From the NCBI GenBank assembly GCA_964495075.1, contig CAZBUJ010000001.1:62001-126000 (forward strand): a stretch of 64,000 bases of DNA, read 5' to 3'. This document shows, piece by piece, positions 43,532-53,027 of this stretch (the first letter of the stretch is position 1; each line of letters opens with the position of its first letter). The notes under the pieces were generated by a model. It was not told the origin of the DNA. It saw only the letters and a list, made by a program, of their open reading frames with translations, and made no database searches. The stretch is from JAFGJQ01 sp964495075. Its GTDB lineage: Bacteria > Planctomycetota > Phycisphaerae > UBA1845. The translations under genes and the position numbers were made by a program.

Positions 43532-44656
43532 TCAGACGGCCGTGCCGGTCACACCGTTTCGCGTTCGCGACTGATTCGGCTTCGGCTCGGCGGGTGCGGG
43601 TACCGGCTGGGCCGGTTGATTCGGCTTCGGCTCCGCCCCCGGCTTCGGCGTTTCCGGCTCGATGGGCGCGGAGAGCCGGGCCGCCTCGAGCAGGGTTTGC
43701 GTGGTCCGCTGGCCGGGGTCCAGGCGATTCGCCCGCACGAGCGACACGACCGCCTCCGCGTGTTTGTCCGTGAAGTACTGGTAGTAGCCCAGGAGGAACC
43801 ACATGTTCGCGTTTTCGCTGTACTGATCCGCGGCTTCTTTGAGTTTCTGGTAGTGGTCTGTGAAGTCGCCTGACTCCCAGTAGTCGCTGCGGATGTCGAG
43901 GGAGAGGTACACCAGTTTCGGCTGCAGTTGCAAGGCGCGGCGGACGAGCAGCGCGGCCTCACCGTAGTGGCCCAGGGCGACAAGGGCGTGAGCGGCGTGG
44001 AGCCGGGAGGCGGCGTCACCCTGATTCAGCTTGGCGGCGAGGATGAACTGTCGCGACGAGGTGGAATAGTCGCCGTGATTGAACGCTTCGACGCCGGTCC
44101 GCATCGCGTCGAGATAGGAACGCGTGCCCCGCTCGTACCTGAATTCCCACTCGGCGAAGCGCTTCCCGTCACGATGGCCCTGAACGTATCCCTCGTCGAA
44201 GGCGAAGCCGCCGCCGTACGGCGCGTATCCGTACCCGTACGCGGGAGAATCGCCCCATTGGGCCCAGGCCCGTGGTGCCGCGTACCCGCGACCCCAATAC
44301 GGGTCGTACACGCCCGGGCCGCGGTAATACCGGCCACGGTACCGGCCGTACGGTCGGTAGTAATCGCGGGCGAAGCGGGTGCCGCGATACAAGCGCATGC
44401 GATAGCGCCAGTCTCGTTCGTACCAGTCGTACGGCGGTTCGGAGTCGTAATCGAGCCAGTCGGGGACCGGGGCCTGCCATTCCGGGGGCGCGGTTTCCGT
44501 GTTGGGCAAGGACAGCGCCTTCTCTTTCGGGCTGACCGGCGGTTCGTATTGCCGGGCCGGGTCGGATTGGGCTCCGGCTTGCGCGGTCCACGCCATCATC
44601 AACAGGCCCACCACGCCGAAGCGCACAGTGCTGGTGTTCGCCGACATGTGAAACAT
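43532..44656 (-). CDS. exported Tyr/Arg-rich TPR protein
   Basis: A 374-residue protein. Residues 1-30 are a signal peptide (VVGLLMMAWTAQAGAQ). The region about 65-160 is very rich in Tyr, Arg, Gly and Pro (YRMRLYRGTRFARDYYRPYG), like other envelope proteins with repeated YRG motifs. TPR-like hairpins follow (about 175-330: AFNHGDYSTSSRQFILAAKL, ANMWFLLGYYQYFTDKHAEA), then a Pro/Glu/Lys tail. GAGGAG lies six bases upstream of ATG 44656. Function unknown; likely an outer-envelope scaffold. Confidence 0.65.
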   Translation of the reverse strand: MFHMSANTSTVRFGVVGLLMMAWTAQAGAQSDPARQYEPPVSPKEKALSLPNTETAPPEWQAPVPDWLDYDSEPPYDWYERDWRYRMRLYRGTRFARDYYRPYGRYRGRYYRGPGVYDPYWGRGYAAPRAWAQWGDSPAYGYGYAPYGGGFAFDEGYVQGHRDGKRFAEWEFRYERGTRSYLDAMRTGVEAFNHGDYSTSSRQFILAAKLNQGDAASRLHAAHALVALGHYGEAALLVRRALQLQPKLVYLSLDIRSDYWESGDFTDHYQKLKEAADQYSENANMWFLLGYYQYFTDKHAEAVVSLVRANRLDPGQRTTQTLLEAARLSAPIEPETPKPGAEPKPNQPAQPVPAPAEPKPNQSRTRNGVTGTAV

Positions 44657-44909
44657 GGGATGCTCCTCAGTGCCGCTCAGACCCCGCTGCTGGCCCAACA
44701 CGGAGCCCGGCTCAACTCCTGGTTATTATAACCCTTAACGCCGTGGCCGGTGATCGGCAAATCCGCGAATCCGGGCCGAGCCGTTCCATACCAGGCCATG
44801 CGTTCCGGGGCCCGCACGGCGGCGCCCCGGCAACACGATCTTACACTACCGCGACGGCCTCTGCTCCTTTATACTCCCCTGCTATCCTCTCGTTGCACTG
44901 GAGGGTCCC

Positions 44910-46649
44910 ATGGATTTGCTCAATGCGCTCATTGACGTGGCGGCGGGTCGCCGGCCCGCCGATATCGTTCTCAAGAACGGGCAGGTGGTGAACGTCATGT
45001 CCGCCGAGATCTACCCGGCTGATGTGGCGATGGTGGGTGGTCGGATTGCGGGCGTGGGCGTGTACGAGGGTCGGGAGACCGTCGACGTGGCCGGCCGGTA
45101 CATCTGCCCGGGTTTCATCGACGGGCACGTGCACATCGAGTCGTCCATGCTCAACGTCCCCGAGTTCGCCCGGGTGGTGGTGACGCGTGGCACGACCACG
45201 GTGGTGGCCGACCCGCATGAGATCGCAAACGTGATGGGGACGGAAGGAATCCGGTTCATCCTCTCCTCGAGCAAGTACTGCCCCATCCACGTCTACCTGA
45301 CATTGAGCTCGTGCGTACCTGCGTCGCAATGGGAGAGTTCGGGGGCGGAGTTGACGGCCGTCGATCTGCTGCCGTTCCTGTCCGACGAATGGGTGCTCGG
45401 GCTCGCGGAAGTGATGAACTACCGGGGCGTGATCGGCAACGAAGAGGTGGTGCTGGACAAGCTCAAGGTGGCGGCGAACCGCGTCATTGACGGCCACGCG
45501 CCGGGGCTGTCGGGCAAGAAGCTCAACGCCTACGTGGCGGCGGGGGTGCGTAGCGATCACGAATGTTCCACGGCGGAGGAGGCCCGCGAGAAGCTGCGGT
45601 TGGGCATGCACGTGATGATCCGCGAAGGGTCCGCCGCCCGGAATCTGGACGCCCTGCTGCCGTTGGTCACGCCGTCCACGGTCGACCGGTTCATGTTCGT
45701 GACCGACGACAAAGACGCGGACGATCTGCTGGAAGAGGGTCAGATCGATCACATGGTGCGGCGTGCGGTGGCGCACGGGATCGCCCCGCCGCACGCCATC
45801 AAGATGGCGTCGCTCAACGCGGCCCGGTACTTCGGCCTGGGCCGCGTCGGGGCGATCGCCCCGGGGTACCAGGCGTCGGTCACCGTGCTGGACGATTTCG
45901 AGACCTGCCGCGTCGACCGGGTCTACCACGAGGGCCGGCTGGTGGTGAGGGACGGCCAGTGCGTGGGCATCGAAGACCCCCCCCGCCGAAACCCGGTGTT
46001 GCGGAGCACCATCAACGTGCACTGGCTGGAGCCGTCTCAGTTCTCGATTCCGGCGACGGCCGGGGCGTCCATCCCGGTGCACGTGATCGAGGTGACGGAC
46101 GGGGAGATCACGACGGCGCGTTCGGTGGAGACGTTGCCGGTGGTGGACGGCGCCGTTCAGCCGGATGCGTCGCGTGACGTGGCCAAAGTGGCCGTCATCG
46201 AGCGCCACCAGGCGAGCGGCAACATCGGGTTCGGTTTCGTGCGTGGGTTCGGGCTGATGGGCGGGGCGATCGCCTCCTCGGTGGCACACGATTCTCACAA
46301 CATCGTGGTGGTGGGGACGAACGACCGCGACATGTTCGAGGCGGCGGTGCACCTGGTGAAGCTGCGCGGTGGTTTGTGCGTGATGGCGGACGGCGAGGTG
46401 CTGGCTGATCTGGCATTACCGATTGCCGGTCTGATGAGCACGGTGTCGGCGGCCGAATTGAGTGTCCGCATGAAGGTGCTGCACGCGGCCACGGCGAAGC
46501 TCAAGTGCACGCTGCGGCGCCCCTTCATGGCGATGTCGTTTCTGAGTCTGTCGGTGATCGGGGCTCTTCGCGTCACCGATCAGGGTCTGATCGACGTGGA
46601 ACGATTCGAGAAGATCGATTTGCGGGCCACGTCCGAGGGCTTGGCTTGA
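44910..46649 (+). CDS. ade: adenine deaminase
   Basis: A binuclear-metal amidohydrolase that converts adenine to hypoxanthine. It has 579 residues, the normal length for Ade. Metal motifs are FIDGHVHIESSM, GTTTVVADPHEIANV, EVMNYRGVIGNEE and ATGKVIDGHAPG-like VIDGHAPGLSGKKL, with the HECST region VRSDHECSTAEEA. The C-terminal domain has VAVIERHQASGNIGFGFVRG and MGGAIASSVAHDSHNI. A GGAGGG ribosome site precedes ATG 44910. Confidence 0.95.
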   Translation: MDLLNALIDVAAGRRPADIVLKNGQVVNVMSAEIYPADVAMVGGRIAGVGVYEGRETVDVAGRYICPGFIDGHVHIESSMLNVPEFARVVVTRGTTTVVADPHEIANVMGTEGIRFILSSSKYCPIHVYLTLSSCVPASQWESSGAELTAVDLLPFLSDEWVLGLAEVMNYRGVIGNEEVVLDKLKVAANRVIDGHAPGLSGKKLNAYVAAGVRSDHECSTAEEAREKLRLGMHVMIREGSAARNLDALLPLVTPSTVDRFMFVTDDKDADDLLEEGQIDHMVRRAVAHGIAPPHAIKMASLNAARYFGLGRVGAIAPGYQASVTVLDDFETCRVDRVYHEGRLVVRDGQCVGIEDPPRRNPVLRSTINVHWLEPSQFSIPATAGASIPVHVIEVTDGEITTARSVETLPVVDGAVQPDASRDVAKVAVIERHQASGNIGFGFVRGFGLMGGAIASSVAHDSHNIVVVGTNDRDMFEAAVHLVKLRGGLCVMADGEVLADLALPIAGLMSTVSAAELSVRMKVLHAATAKLKCTLRRPFMAMSFLSLSVIGALRVTDQGLIDVERFEKIDLRATSEGLA

Positions 46650-46673
46650 CCGCCGGCGGTTCCCTTCGATAAT
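46646..46673 (+). promoter_or_regulatory. promoter overlapping the ade stop
   Basis: TTGACC (46646-46651), a 16-base spacer and GATAAT (46668-46673). The -10 box contains the annotated ATG of the RDD gene, so if used it would produce a leaderless transcript starting near the second ATG at 46681. Confidence 0.45.
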
Positions 46674-48429
46674 GCGGCCGATGCACCGGGCGTCGCAGAA
46701 TTCTCCTGACAGGCCTCACGTTGGGGCGAATGCACGGGGTCGTCGCCCGGCCGTGTTGCTGCTGGGCGCGGTGGTGCTGGTCGCCCTGCCGTGGGCGGCC
46801 TCGGCCCGCGAGCCGCGGGTCGGGATGGCAGGCAATTCAAGCTGCTTGTGGGTTTACAACATCGGGCGGGACGCCGAGACGGGAGCGTCTCACGTCGCGT
46901 TCGCGTTGCGCGAGGCGTCGGACGAAAAGGCTCGCTACTGGCCGGTGCCGGCGCCGGGCGTGGGAACGCGGATCGCGTGGGTCGCGGTCTCAGGCGAGAC
47001 GTTGCACCTTATCTTTGCTGACGGCACGCAGCGAAGTCTGCATTTCCCGACGACCGGCCGGATACATGTCGCCGAACTGAGGCCCGAGGCGCGCCTGCCC
47101 GGCGATGCCCTGCCGCTTGCCCTTGCCGCCGACGCCGGTGTCGTGTACGCGGTGGTAGCCGGTCCTGGCACGCGATCGCTGCGGCCGCCGCCGACCTCGG
47201 CGCCGTCGGAGGCGGAACACGACGGCGAGCCCGCCGTGACGACCGCCTCCGCGGATGAGAGCGCGGTCGCCGACGACACCGGGTGTGCGTACAGCACCGT
47301 GCGCTACGAGCTTGGCGAGTGGCGGTTCGATCGCGATCTGCCCCCGGAACTGGCGAGCGTCAGGGCGGTCTGGCTTGCGGTGCGCGACGGGACGTATCAC
47401 GTGTGGTACGCGCTGTCGACTGCCGCCGGCACCATCCACTACCGGCGTGGTGACCAGAACGGCTGGTCGGCGCCATCGTCGGTCGGCGTCATCCCGGCGG
47501 AGGACGTGCTGGCGGTGGCGGCCCCAGGCGCCGATCCGATGGTAGTCCTGCGGGTCGCGCGGCGGGACCCGGCCACGATTCCGGTCGATGTGCTTGTGCG
47601 ATCGGGGGTCGATTGGCGCCGGGTCCACTTGCAGGCGTCGGACAAGTCGCCGGTCGATGTGCAATCCGCCCAGTTGGCGGCGTCGGCGTTCGGTGATCAG
47701 ATTGCGCTGGCGATCCGCGCGGAGGCCAACGTGGTGCGGGTCGGGCTGTGGTCCACGGACGGTACCGTGGTGGAGTCGGCCGAGGAGTTGAATGCCCTGT
47801 CATTGCCGGAGGACGTGCTGCTCGATGAGCAGGCCCGGTTAATACTGCCGTTCGCCGTGCTGGGTGCCCTGCTGCTGACGGTTCTGGGATTGCGCCGCAG
47901 CGCGATCGTGGAGGCGGCCGAGTTGCCGTCCGATCGGACCGTGGCGAGCTTCGCCCGGCGGGTCGGCGGGAGCGTGTTGGACCTCCTCCTCGTGTCACCG
48001 TTGACCTATCCGGTGTTGCGGAACCCGCTGACTGCCCTTCGGCACGGTGGTGCCTCATCCATCGCAGACCAGCAGGCGATCATGACGTTTTCGTACGACT
48101 TGTTCTGGTACTGGTTGGCGGCGATGGCCATCTATGTATTCTATTGCGCGCTGTTCGAGGCGACGCTGTCAGCGACGCCGGGCAAGCTGGTCTTTCGGTG
48201 TCGCGTGTGTGACGAGCGCGGTCGGCGGGCGTCGCTCCGGCGGGTGCTGGTTCGGAATCTGGTTCGGCTTGTCGAAATGTTTCCGGTGTTCGAGCTGTTG
48301 CCGTCGATGGTACTGATAGTGCTCACGCCGAAGAAGCAGCGGCTGGGGGACCTGATGGCCGGCACGATCGTGGTGTTTCACCCCCGGTCTCGTGATACCG
48401 ACGCGGATGTCGACCGGCGCGGCGACTGA
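46672..48429 (+). CDS. RDD-family membrane protein with exported sensor-like domain
   Basis: A 585-residue protein. A signal or anchor helix (AVLLLGAVVLVALPWAASA, about 27-45) leads into an exported beta-rich region of about 330 residues with repeated short strands, possibly a propeller. A membrane helix near 400-415 is followed by an RDD domain (about 425-575: ASFARRVGGSVLDLLLVSPL, helices, TPGKLVFRCRVCDERGRRAS, and the final LTPKKQRLGDLMAGTIVV). The family has no known activity. It starts 22 bases after ade. ATG 46672 sits on a candidate -10 box, so ATG 46681 is possible. Confidence 0.7.
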   Translation: MRPMHRASQNSPDRPHVGANARGRRPAVLLLGAVVLVALPWAASAREPRVGMAGNSSCLWVYNIGRDAETGASHVAFALREASDEKARYWPVPAPGVGTRIAWVAVSGETLHLIFADGTQRSLHFPTTGRIHVAELRPEARLPGDALPLALAADAGVVYAVVAGPGTRSLRPPPTSAPSEAEHDGEPAVTTASADESAVADDTGCAYSTVRYELGEWRFDRDLPPELASVRAVWLAVRDGTYHVWYALSTAAGTIHYRRGDQNGWSAPSSVGVIPAEDVLAVAAPGADPMVVLRVARRDPATIPVDVLVRSGVDWRRVHLQASDKSPVDVQSAQLAASAFGDQIALAIRAEANVVRVGLWSTDGTVVESAEELNALSLPEDVLLDEQARLILPFAVLGALLLTVLGLRRSAIVEAAELPSDRTVASFARRVGGSVLDLLLVSPLTYPVLRNPLTALRHGGASSIADQQAIMTFSYDLFWYWLAAMAIYVFYCALFEATLSATPGKLVFRCRVCDERGRRASLRRVLVRNLVRLVEMFPVFELLPSMVLIVLTPKKQRLGDLMAGTIVVFHPRSRDTDADVDRRGD

Positions 48430-48463
48430 AAGCGTCAAGTTGGAGTAGATGGAGGGACCGACC

Positions 48464-49297
48464 ATGAACGGACTTCGCATGAACCTGCGTTTGGAGCGAT
48501 CCGCGGCCTCGGCGACGCTTCTGCCGCTGCTCGCCCTGGGGGCCCTGCTGCCGGGAACGGCCGGTTGCGGGGCGCACGAGCTCGAGACGCCCGTGGTGAT
48601 TTTCCTGGACGGGGCGAGCCACTTCAGCGCCGGCGGATCGGTGCGCCGCGGCATGGAGCTGGCCGGTTTTGAAGGACACGTTCAGACGTTCGTGTGGACG
48701 TCGTTTCTGGGCTGGGGCGCCGATCATCTGCTCGTCGCGCAGAGCAAGCTGCACGCCCAGGAACTCGCCGACCGCGTGACCCGCACTCGCGCCCACAACC
48801 CGCGTGGCGAGATCCACTTGATGGGGCTGTCGGCGGGCACGGCCGTGTTGCTGAACGCCCTGGAGCTATTGCCGCCGGGGGTGGAAGTGGACAAAGTCGT
48901 ACTGTTTTCGTCGTCGGTGTCCGCGAATCGGGACCTTGTTCCGGCGTTGCGTCACGTTCATGACACGCTGTACGCGACGACGAGCCGCAGTGATTTGATA
49001 CTCGGTTCATTAGTAGTGACGGCGGACGGCCACCACACCACGGCGGCCGGTCGGGCCGGGTTCCGCGTGCCGCCGCAGATGTCTTCGCGGGATCGCCTGG
49101 AATACAACAAAGTGGTGCATCTGAACTGGAAGCCGGCGTATGTCGCCTTCGGTTGGGACGGCGGTCACGTTTCTGCGACCAACGCGGAATTCGTGCGCGC
49201 CGTCATCGCGCCGCGTATAATGTCATCGGAGTCGTTCCCGCTGGACCGTCCGCTGCTGCACGCGGCCGGTGAGCGGGGACGCCAATTCAGACCTTAG
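48464..49297 (+). CDS. alpha/beta-hydrolase-like lipoprotein
   Basis: A 277-residue protein. The signal peptide has the lipobox LPGTAGC. Then comes an alpha/beta-hydrolase-like fold with PVVIFLDGASHFSAGG, the nucleophile elbow HLMGLSAGTAVL and a possible His at the end (GWDGGHVS). The Asp of the triad is not identified. Hydrolase activity is inferred. GGAGGG precedes ATG 48464. It follows the RDD gene by 34 bases and probably shares its transcript. Confidence 0.65.
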   Translation: MNGLRMNLRLERSAASATLLPLLALGALLPGTAGCGAHELETPVVIFLDGASHFSAGGSVRRGMELAGFEGHVQTFVWTSFLGWGADHLLVAQSKLHAQELADRVTRTRAHNPRGEIHLMGLSAGTAVLLNALELLPPGVEVDKVVLFSSSVSANRDLVPALRHVHDTLYATTSRSDLILGSLVVTADGHHTTAAGRAGFRVPPQMSSRDRLEYNKVVHLNWKPAYVAFGWDGGHVSATNAEFVRAVIAPRIMSSESFPLDRPLLHAAGERGRQFRP

Positions 49298-49318
49298 GCA
49301 CGAAGGAGGAGGCACCCG

Positions 49319-49819
49319 ATGGTAGGACCGAAGGACGTTCTCAAGCAGCAGCTTCAACTGGGGGCGGGGGTTCTCGAGGAGTTCACGGCGGATATGTCCG
49401 ATGCGGAGTGGATGGTTCAGCCGGGTGACGGGGGCTGTCACCTCATCTGGATTCACGGCCACCTGGCGGAGACGCAGGACTGGGCGGTCTCGCACCTGAC
49501 CGGTCAGGCCCGGCGTTTCGATCAGAAGTACATCGATCTGTTCACCGGCGGCGCGGCCGTCGACGGGGACCCGGCGAAGTACCCGTCGCGGGCGACGGTG
49601 CAGTCGCTGTTCCGCGAATCCCAGGAGATGACCCTTACCGCGCTCGACGCGTTCGATCTCGCCCGATGGGATGAGCCGGTGCCGGAAGGGGTGCCGAGCA
49701 ACTACTTCCCCACGTGCGGGGCCCTGTGGGGCATGATCCCGTTGCATACACTCTGGCACTTCGGCCAGGTGACCGTGACCCGGCGGATGCTCGGCAAGCC
49801 CCGGCGGATGGGCGCCTGA
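49319..49819 (+). CDS. DinB-family protein
   Basis: A 166-residue four-helix protein of the DinB/YfiT superfamily, often metal-dependent thiol-linked enzymes. The metal histidines are visible in HLIWIHGHLAETQDWA (around residue 45) and in the C-terminal PLHTLWHFGQVTVTRR. Start ATG follows AGGAGGAGG (49305-49313). It lies 22 bases after the hydrolase gene, at the end of the rightward set from ade. The substrate is unknown. Confidence 0.8.
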   Translation: MVGPKDVLKQQLQLGAGVLEEFTADMSDAEWMVQPGDGGCHLIWIHGHLAETQDWAVSHLTGQARRFDQKYIDLFTGGAAVDGDPAKYPSRATVQSLFRESQEMTLTALDAFDLARWDEPVPEGVPSNYFPTCGALWGMIPLHTLWHFGQVTVTRRMLGKPRRMGA

Positions 49820-49828
49820 CCGCCGCCC

Positions 49829-50872
49829 CTACGACGCCAGAACCGCGCGGAAGGCGGCGATCGCCCGGTCGATGTCGTCCGCGTTGACGTCGAGGTTGGT
49901 GACGGCCCGGGCACGGTACGTCGATTCCGGGAGCATCCAGACGCCGCGCTCGTGCATCGTCCGGCAGAACTGCTCGGCCGTGCCGGCCGCTTCGTCGGTT
50001 TGGAAGTAGAGGATGTTGGTCTCGACTTCGTTCGGGTCGATCGAGATGTGCGGCATTTCGGACAATGCCTCGGCCAGCCGCCGGGCGTTCGCGTGGTCCT
50101 CGGCCAACCGATCGACGTGGTGATCGAGTGCGTGGAGGGCAGCGGCGGCGAGGATACCGGCCTGCCGCATGCCACCGCCGAACATCTTTCGGAACCGGTG
50201 GGCCCGCCGGATGGTTTCGGCGGTGCCGGCCAGCGCCGAGCCAACCGGCGCCCCGAGACCTTTCGAGAAACACATCGACACAGTGTCGGCGTGGGCGGCG
50301 TAGTCGTGGGGGGCGATGCCGGTGGCCACGCAGGCGTTCATCAACCGGGCCCCGTCCATGTGGACGGCGAGGCCGGCTTCGCAGGCCGTGGCCCGGATCG
50401 ACGCGATCGCCTCCAGCGGCCAGATCGAACCGCCGCCGCGGTTGTGCGTGTGCTCGATGACGACCAGCCGCGAACGGGCGAAGTGCGAGTTCGCCGGCCG
50501 GATCGCCGGGCGGAGGTCGGCGGGGGTGAATTGACCGCGGTTGCCGGCCAGCAATCGCACGGAACAGCCGGCCACGGCGCAGGCCGAACCGGCCTCGTAC
50601 TGGTAGAAATGGCTGTCCGCGTGCCCGATGACTTCGTCGCCCGGTTCGGTTTGGGATCGGATCGCGACAAGGTTGGCCATCGAGCCGGACGGCACGAACA
50701 GAGCGGCTTCCTTGCCCAGCATCTCGGCGACCCGCTGCTGCAGTCGGATGACGGTGGGGTCGTCACCGAGAACGTCGTCGCCGACCTCGGCCTCCGCGAT
50801 GGCCTTGCGCATGGCCGCCGTGGGGCGGGTCACGGTGTCACTTCGCAGATCGATCGGTTTTGGGGTTGCCAT
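49829..50872 (-). CDS. ltaE: low-specificity L-threonine aldolase
   Basis: A PLP enzyme of the aspartate-aminotransferase fold that cleaves L-threonine to glycine and acetaldehyde. It has 347 residues. The beginning IDLRSDTVTRPTAAMRKAIA is diagnostic, with GDDVLGDDPTV, HADSHFYQYEAG and the PLP Lys204 in SMCFSKGLGAPVG. AGGAG lies before ATG 50872; the frame is open upstream to 50986. It converges with the DinB gene after nine bases. Confidence 0.94.
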   Translation of the reverse strand: MATPKPIDLRSDTVTRPTAAMRKAIAEAEVGDDVLGDDPTVIRLQQRVAEMLGKEAALFVPSGSMANLVAIRSQTEPGDEVIGHADSHFYQYEAGSACAVAGCSVRLLAGNRGQFTPADLRPAIRPANSHFARSRLVVIEHTHNRGGGSIWPLEAIASIRATACEAGLAVHMDGARLMNACVATGIAPHDYAAHADTVSMCFSKGLGAPVGSALAGTAETIRRAHRFRKMFGGGMRQAGILAAAALHALDHHVDRLAEDHANARRLAEALSEMPHISIDPNEVETNILYFQTDEAAGTAEQFCRTMHERGVWMLPESTYRARAVTNLDVNADDIDRAIAAFRAVLAS

Positions 50873-51136
50873 GGCGCACTCCTGTGGACTGTCGGCCGGT
50901 TGCGGTGGACATCGCCCCGATGATCCTAGCTTGTCGCGCGCCGTTTTGCGAGCCGCGAGGGTGCCGATGTCCCGGATCCACGACACCGAGGCGCCGGAGT
51001 CGGGCCGGCGTGAGCGTTCGCCTGGCAGTGGGGATGCAATGCGTTGTGCATCCCTGCATCTTGGTTCATCATCGAACTCGCGACGGGTGCCATGGTGTGC
51101 CTACAATGAGGCGTACCGCCAAGGGAGATCGACTTC

Positions 51137-52054
51137 ATGTCCACGACGCAATCCGGATTGACCACTACGCAGGCCCCGTTTATCGAGGAGGCGAAGGCCA
51201 ACGGGGAGCTGTACATCCGCCAGCCGTACGAGTTGTACAGTGAGGCGAACCAGGACACGTGGCGGCGTTTGTACGCTCGCATTCTGCCCCGGTGGCGGAA
51301 GTACGCGAACCCGCGGTTCATGGAGGGCATCGACAAGCTGGCCCTCGACCCGGAGCGCGTGCCGAAGCTGGAGGACATCAACCGTTTCCTGGAGCCGCTC
51401 AGCGGGTTTTCGGCCAAGGCGGTGAGCGGATACGTACCCGCGTACCTCTTCTTCGAGTGCCTGCGCACGCGGGCGTTCCCGACGACGATCACGATTCGGG
51501 ACGGCCGGTCCATCGACTACCTGCCCGAGCCGGACATTTTCCATGACGTGGCCGGTCACGTGCCCATGCACACCGACCGGGTGTTCGCCGACATCCTGGT
51601 GCGGTTCGGGGAGGTGGCCCGGTCCGCGGCGGAAACGACGGCGGAGATCAAGGACGCCGAGGAGCGGGTGCGTCGCGTGGAGAGCGTCATCAAGGCGATG
51701 GCTCGCTTCTTCTGGTTCACGATCGAGTTCGGCCTGATGCGTTCGAACGGCGACCTGAAGGTGTACGGCAGCGGGCTGCTCAGTTCGTACGGCGAGCTGG
51801 CCCACTGCATTGAGTCACCCGACGTGCAGCGGTACCCGCTCCAGTTGGAATGGGTGATCAACCAGTACTTTGAGATCCACCACTACCAGCCGTTGCTGTT
51901 CATCGTCGACTCGTTCGATCATCTCTTTGAGCAGGTCGGCCTGCTGGAGAAGTGGATCCTGGACGGCAAGCTGAGCAACGTGAGTCCGGGCGAGCCGTTG
52001 GTGAATGAGGACGACCTGAAATCGTTCCTGAACGCGACGGCCGGGGACGCGTAA
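51137..52054 (+). CDS. phhA: aromatic amino acid (phenylalanine) 4-hydroxylase
   Basis: A tetrahydrobiopterin-dependent monooxygenase of 305 residues. The iron ligands are His136 and His141 in FHDVAGHVP and Glu197 in FTIEFGL, with the pterin-binding segment around SGYVPAYLFFECLRTRAFPT. It hydroxylates phenylalanine to tyrosine. Bacterial enzymes are usually shorter and have no N-terminal regulatory domain, as here. A TACAAT -10 candidate lies at 51102-51107. The dehydratase that regenerates its cofactor is encoded on the other strand downstream. Confidence 0.93.
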   Translation: MSTTQSGLTTTQAPFIEEAKANGELYIRQPYELYSEANQDTWRRLYARILPRWRKYANPRFMEGIDKLALDPERVPKLEDINRFLEPLSGFSAKAVSGYVPAYLFFECLRTRAFPTTITIRDGRSIDYLPEPDIFHDVAGHVPMHTDRVFADILVRFGEVARSAAETTAEIKDAEERVRRVESVIKAMARFFWFTIEFGLMRSNGDLKVYGSGLLSSYGELAHCIESPDVQRYPLQLEWVINQYFEIHHYQPLLFIVDSFDHLFEQVGLLEKWILDGKLSNVSPGEPLVNEDDLKSFLNATAGDA

Positions 52055-52141
52055 TCGACACGCCGTCGTCGTCCTCGGCCCGATTCATCGGCCGCACGTG
52101 ACGACGTGAGTGGGACCCGGCGTCGTGACCGCCTCGCACGG

Positions 52142-52468
52142 CTAACCCAGTCGGTCGATCTTGGCCGCAAGCACGAAGTCGCTCTCGGTCAGCCCGTCGA
52201 TCTTGTGCGTCCAGATGTCGATCCGGGCCGTGCCCCAGGTGAAGCGGATGTCGGGGTGGTGGCTTTCCCGTTCCGCCACATCACCCACTTTGTTGACGAA
52301 CGCCAGGGCCTGCTTGAAATCGGGGAACGTGTAGCCCTTGGTCAGGTGATGTTCGTTTACCACTTCCCAGCCGTCGAGTTGTTCGAGCAGTGGCTTGATC
52401 TGGTCCCCGGTGAGGGCGGGGACGCCACCTTGACACGGCACACACGCTTTCGATGCCAGTCCCGACAC
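52142..52468 (-). CDS. phhB: pterin-4a-carbinolamine dehydratase
   Basis: A 108-residue enzyme that recycles the carbinolamine pterin made by phenylalanine hydroxylase. The active-site block ERESHHPDIRFTW has the paired His, and RIDIWTHKIDGLTESDF is the usual C-terminal motif. AGGAG is one base before GTG 52474 but seven bases before GTG 52468, so 52468 is the preferred start. It faces phhA, an 87-base gap apart, in a convergent pair. Confidence 0.93.
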   Translation of the reverse strand: MSGLASKACVPCQGGVPALTGDQIKPLLEQLDGWEVVNEHHLTKGYTFPDFKQALAFVNKVGDVAERESHHPDIRFTWGTARIDIWTHKIDGLTESDFVLAAKIDRLG

Positions 52469-52854
52469 GTTCACGCTCCTTGCCAGTGGTCATAATGCTG
52501 ATATTGCCCGATTGCCCCTCGGCCCTGGCCTGCCCCTGGTTCTGAAGCTCGGTCCGGAGCGAGGCCGCCGTCCGGAGCGGACCTGGGCTTCATGGTCACC
52601 CATGGTCGCGAGCAGCGGACCGGGCTCGAGGCGAACCCGGCGTTGTCGGCCGCGAACGTGGGATCATAGGCCGGTTCGCGGGCGGTAGCCACTTGCGGTG
52701 GGGGAACGGACGTACGACGGTCGGTTGTTGGCGAGCCACCGTGATCCGGGTTGAGTGGGCTCTTGACAAGCCGCGGCAGCGCGGGTAACAGTGGTGTATA
52801 GTCCGCGCCGTTTCGGGGCGCCGGCTGGCCCGTTGCGGGCCGACGGAAACATAC
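52469..52854. other. intergenic region before tRNA-Gly
   Basis: No gene recognised. TTGACA at 52763-52768 and TATAGT at 52797-52802 lie upstream of the tRNA but are 28 bases apart, too far for one promoter. Confidence 0.4.
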
Positions 52855-52926
52855 GCGGGTGTAGCTCAGCGGTAGAGCGTCACGTTGCCAACGTGAATGT
52901 CGTCGGTTCAAATCCGATCACCCGCT
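52855..52926 (+). tRNA. tRNA-Gly (anticodon GCC)
   Basis: A full cloverleaf: acceptor GCGGGTG with CACCCGC, D-arm GCTC/GAGC, anticodon arm TCACG/CGTGA around TTGCCAA (anticodon GCC at 52887-52889), T-arm GTCGG-TTCAAAT-CCGAT and discriminator T. No CCA is encoded, so the CCA-adding enzyme at 20405 is needed. It marks the left edge of the metal-efflux island. Confidence 0.95.
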
Positions 52927-52993
52927 TTCGACATAACTAGCACCGAACGCTTGGGTTAGCGTACCTGCCGGTGTCAGGCAGGGCGGCTGCGAA

Positions 52994-53016
52994 GGTGGTA
53001 GTGACCACCACTTTTC
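52994..53016 (+). terminator. terminator-like hairpin between tRNA-Gly and the integrase remnant
   Basis: GGTGGT (52994-52999) pairs with ACCACC (53004-53009) around AGTG, followed by ACTTTT. It would end the tRNA transcript. Confidence 0.5.
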
Positions 53017-53027
53017 GGAGCAGCCCA

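Noticed and set aside
52763..52802. TTGACA/TATAGT promoter for tRNA-Gly
   Set aside because: The two boxes are 28 bases apart, too far for a single sigma70 promoter.
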